This document shows, in pieces, positions 62,008-64,000 of a stretch of 64,000 bases of DNA (the first letter of the stretch is position 1; the number at the start of each line of letters is the position of its first letter). Location of the stretch: NCBI RefSeq assembly GCF_900215325.1, contig NZ_OCMS01000002.1:372001-436000 (forward strand), in the 5' to 3' direction. The notes under the pieces were generated by a model that was not told where the DNA came from, did no database searches, and saw only the letters and a program-made list of their open reading frames with translations. Position numbers and translations under genes: made by a program. The DNA comes from Fibrobacter sp. UWB16 (GTDB taxonomy: Bacteria; Fibrobacterota; Fibrobacteria; Fibrobacterales; Fibrobacteraceae).

Positions 62008-62028
62008 GACGCTCTTTGAGCGTCTTTT
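62008..62028 (+). terminator. Terminator-like hairpin upstream of pgk
   Basis: GACGCTC-TTT-GAGCGTC followed by TTTT. No gene on the plus strand ends before it, so it may be an attenuator for pgk or part of the neighbouring repeat. Confidence 0.45.
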
Positions 62029-62031
62029 GCT

Positions 62032-62082
62032 GGGCTCAAAAATGAATCTGCAAGCAGCTTCGCTTTGTTCGCCCTACGCAAA
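62032..62082 (+). repeat. Dispersed 45-bp repeat, copy at pgk
   Basis: GGGCTCAAAAAT, then TCTGCAAGCAGC, GCTTTG and TTCGCCC. The reverse complement of 57401-57446 gives the same order of words with only a few changes. CTACGCAAAAGTT further right matches the reverse complement of 15181-15193. Confidence 0.65.
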
Positions 62083-62135
62083 AGTTACTATATTTTCCCG
62101 CGTGAAATTTTAACCCTAAAAAAGAAGGTGCTATA

Positions 62136-63392
62136 ATGGCAAAGCTTTCTATCGAAGATCTCGAACTCGCCGGCAAGCGCGTGTTCATCCGTGTCGACTT
62201 CAACGTTCCGCAGGACAAGGTGACTGGTGAAATCACCAACACCAAGCGTATCGAAGCCGCTCTCCCGACCATCCAGTACGCTCTCGACAAGGGTGCAGCC
62301 GTCGTGCTCGCTTCCCACCTCGGCCGTCCGAATGGCGAAAAGAACATGAAGTACACGCTCGCTCCGGTTGCAAAGAAGCTCGAAGAACTCATCAAGAAGC
62401 CGGTGAAGTTCCTCTCCGACTGCGTTGGTCCGGAAGTCGAAGCCGCCTGCGCCGCTATCAAGCCGGGTGAAATCATCCTCCTCGAAAACCTCCGCTTCCA
62501 CATCGAAGAAGAAGGCAAGCGCAAGATCAAGAACGCTGATGGCACCGAAACCAAGGAAAAGGCCGACAAGGAAGCCGTCAAGGCATTCCGCGCAAGCCTC
62601 ACCAAGCTCGCTGACGTTTATGTGAACGACGCTTTCGGTACCGCTCACCGCGATCACTCTTCCATGACTGGTGTCGCACTCCCGCAGCGTGCCGCTGGTT
62701 TCCTCATGAACAAGGAACTCAAGGCTTTCGACCAGGTGCTCAACAATCCTCCGCGTCCGTTCCTCGCCATCCTCGGCGGTGCAAAGGTCGCTGACAAGAT
62801 CCAGCTCATCAACAACCTCCTCGACAAGGCCGACAAGATCATCATCGGCGGCGGCATGGCTTTCACCTTCAAGAAGGTTCTCAACAACATCGAAATCGGT
62901 TCTTCTTTGTTTGACGAAGAAGGTGCCAAGCTCGTTCCGGATCTCATGGCTAAGGCTAAGGCTGCTGGCAAGGAAATCATCCTCCCGGTTGACTACATCG
63001 CTGCCGACAAGTTCGCTGCCGATGCTGCTACTAAGGCTGTCACGGATGCCGAAGGCATTCCGGCTGGCTGGATGGGCCTCGATGTGGGCGCTGAATCCAC
63101 CAAGCTCTTCGTGAATGCTATCAAGTCCGCAAAGACCATCGTCTGGAACGGTCCTGCAGGCGTGTTTGAATTCGAAGCCTTTGAAAAGGCTACCAAGGCT
63201 ATGGCCGACGCTATCGTCGAAGCTACCGCTGCTGGCGCAATCACCGTGATCGGTGGTGGCGATACCGCTACGGCTGCCAAGAAGTACGGCGCTGACAAGA
63301 AGGTGACCCACACCTCTACGGGTGGTGGCGCATCCCTCGAACTCCTCGAAGGAAAGGTGCTCCCGGGCGTCGCTGTGCTTACTGATAAGTAA
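62136..63392 (+). CDS. pgk: Phosphoglycerate kinase
   Basis: Transfers phosphate from 1,3-bisphosphoglycerate to ADP in glycolysis. Family landmarks: [75 protein letters not shown] and the C-terminal [20 protein letters not shown] followed by [14 protein letters not shown]. Length (418) is normal for the bacterial enzyme. AAAGAAGG precedes the ATG. Codon bias is strong. It is followed by its own terminator and has no operon partner. Confidence 0.98.
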   Translation: MAKLSIEDLELAGKRVFIRVDFNVPQDKVTGEITNTKRIEAALPTIQYALDKGAAVVLASHLGRPNGEKNMKYTLAPVAKKLEELIKKPVKFLSDCVGPEVEAACAAIKPGEIILLENLRFHIEEEGKRKIKNADGTETKEKADKEAVKAFRASLTKLADVYVNDAFGTAHRDHSSMTGVALPQRAAGFLMNKELKAFDQVLNNPPRPFLAILGGAKVADKIQLINNLLDKADKIIIGGGMAFTFKKVLNNIEIGSSLFDEEGAKLVPDLMAKAKAAGKEIILPVDYIAADKFAADAATKAVTDAEGIPAGWMGLDVGAESTKLFVNAIKSAKTIVWNGPAGVFEFEAFEKATKAMADAIVEATAAGAITVIGGGDTATAAKKYGADKKVTHTSTGGGASLELLEGKVLPGVAVLTDK

Positions 63393-63451
63393 TCCACAGG
63401 AAAGTCATCCTGGAGCCCTAAAAAGGGCGATAGGATCCATCACCTTTGAAA

Positions 63452-63481
63452 GACTCTGCAAGTTTTTGCAGGGTCTTTTTT
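63452..63481 (+). terminator. Terminator of pgk
   Basis: GACTCTGCA pairs with TGCAGGGTC (one G-U pair), followed by T6. Confidence 0.88.
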
Positions 63482-63489
63482 GTGTTGTC

Positions 63490-63604
63490 ATGCCGCACTT
63501 GCTAATAGCCACTTGCAGCTTTGCTGCTTAGTGGATATAGTCCTCGAAACGGGGAAGGCGGCATCGCCTTTTTAGAGACTCTCGCGTTCTCGCGAGATTT
63601 TTTT
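63490..63604. terminator. Cluster of hairpins between pgk and the next gene
   Basis: Two more terminator-like hairpins follow: AAGGCG-GCAT-CGCCTT-TTT (63555-63573) and TCTCGCG-TTCT-CGCGAGA-T7 (63580-63604). Before them lies a palindrome centred on CAGCTTTGCTG (about 63516-63530). ATGCCGC (63490) and GCGGCAT (63558) also form an outer inverted repeat, so part of this may be one mobile repeat. Confidence 0.6.
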
Positions 63605-63687
63605 CGTTCTATATATCTTTTTTATTGCTTTGTCAGTTATTCGCTTTTTTTTCAGAGAATCTGGAATCATTATTCTATTTTATTTGC

Positions 63688-64000
63688 ATGCATTTTTACA
63701 AACATTTGATTGTAGCTTTGATTTTGCTTTGTTCGTTCAGTTTTGCGCAGGAAAAGTCTTTGAACGGCTCGATTCCTGTTGCGAAGACTCCTGTGGATTC
63801 TGCTGCGTATTATCAGAAAATGTATGAGTACAATTTGGAAAAATATCACACCGATGTTTTTGTGAAAGACGTGATGTTCTGGACTTATATCGGAGGCATG
63901 ATTGCTTCTGGTTGTATCTCTTTGCCTGTGGCTTTGGGGGCGGGAGTTCGCGGTGGAAAAATATCTACTATGGAGAAGGTTGGGATTATTGCTCCTTTAG
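63688..64000 (+). CDS. Exported protein, N-terminal part (continues beyond window)
   Basis: The frame from ATG 63688 is open to the window end. It encodes a signal peptide (MHFYKHLIVALILLCSFSFA) followed by EKSLNGSIPVAKTP, a Tyr-rich helix and a hydrophobic segment around FWTYIGGMIASGCISLPVAL that is probably a transmembrane helix. No family was recognised. The layout resembles that of the exported protein at 60682-61740. Only 104 codons are visible. Confidence 0.7.
   Translation, partial: MHFYKHLIVALILLCSFSFAQEKSLNGSIPVAKTPVDSAAYYQKMYEYNLEKYHTDVFVKDVMFWTYIGGMIASGCISLPVALGAGVRGGKISTMEKVGIIAPL

Larger units (their letters stand above)
61741..62135. other. Intergenic region between the exported protein gene and pgk
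   Basis: No gene is seen. It contains an inverted repeat at 61900-61921, a terminator-like hairpin at 62008-62028, the 45-bp repeat at 62032-62082, and the ribosome site AAAGAAGG of pgk. Long A and T runs lie near 61770-61820. Confidence 0.7.

Noticed and set aside
61741-62135. A small gene or tRNA in the gap before pgk
   Set aside because: Only a 63-codon frame without ribosome site or domain was found, and no cloverleaf could be drawn. The same holds for the other large gaps.
62088-63311. 407-codon open frame antisense to pgk, and similar ones antisense to fumarase, serS and the GH9 genes
   Set aside because: All follow the sense codon pattern, and none has an independent ribosome site, signal or domain.

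Overview
The window looks like chromosomal DNA from a cellulolytic Fibrobacter (Fibrobacter succinogenes or a close relative). This is an inference, resting on three very large tandem GH9 cellulases, several secreted carbohydrate-active proteins with type IX secretion (T9SS)-like C-terminal tails, an Ala-rich periplasmic protein, a class I fumarase fitting succinate fermentation, and a strong bias toward GAA/AAG/CTC/GCT codons in housekeeping genes. No rRNA, tRNA, CRISPR array, transposase or prophage was recognised.

Layout. 1-8.5 kb: the 3' part of a hybrid histidine kinase, the rpsO-pnp operon, and two tandem 7TM/HD-GYP proteins, one with a damaged HD motif. 8.6-15 kb: ispG, serA-type dehydrogenase, long-chain acyl-CoA synthetase, a small membrane protein and serS. 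15-19 kb: a secreted CE1-like esterase with a T9SS-like tail, an LptE-like lipoprotein, a Nudix hydrolase, and an RsbW-like kinase followed by a STAS protein. 19-27 kb: gmk, a polyprenyl-phosphate-type GT2 followed by a GT-C membrane glycosyltransferase carrying an NPCBM domain, transketolase, nrdR and an RlmI-like methyltransferase.

27.3-50.8 kb is the accessory core, all on the minus strand. Three GH9 cellulases of about 2,164, 2,127 and 1,954 residues lie in a row. The last is followed after 24 bp, with no terminator, by a 7TM sensor kinase, a stand-alone receiver and a sigma-54 activator whose own receiver has lost its phosphoacceptor Asp. This looks like a cellulase locus wired to its own signalling pathway.

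51-64 kb: an Ala/Gln-rich hendecad-repeat protein with a C-terminal membrane anchor, class I fumarase, a small secreted protein, a GH54+CBM6 arabinofuranosidase, an RluE-like pseudouridine synthase, an acyl-ACP thioesterase, a CBM9-like protein without signal peptide, spoVG-comM behind a textbook sigma-54 promoter with two upstream palindromes, a secreted membrane protein followed by folB, pgk, and the start of another secreted protein.

The intergenic spaces carry several dispersed repeat families: paired 7-bp tandem arrays (five loci), GTCATTC...GAATC palindromes, and a roughly 45-bp repeat at 57.4 and 62.0 kb. Start codons were moved from the longest ORF where a Shine-Dalgarno sequence, signal peptide, terminator or divergent neighbour indicated a better start.
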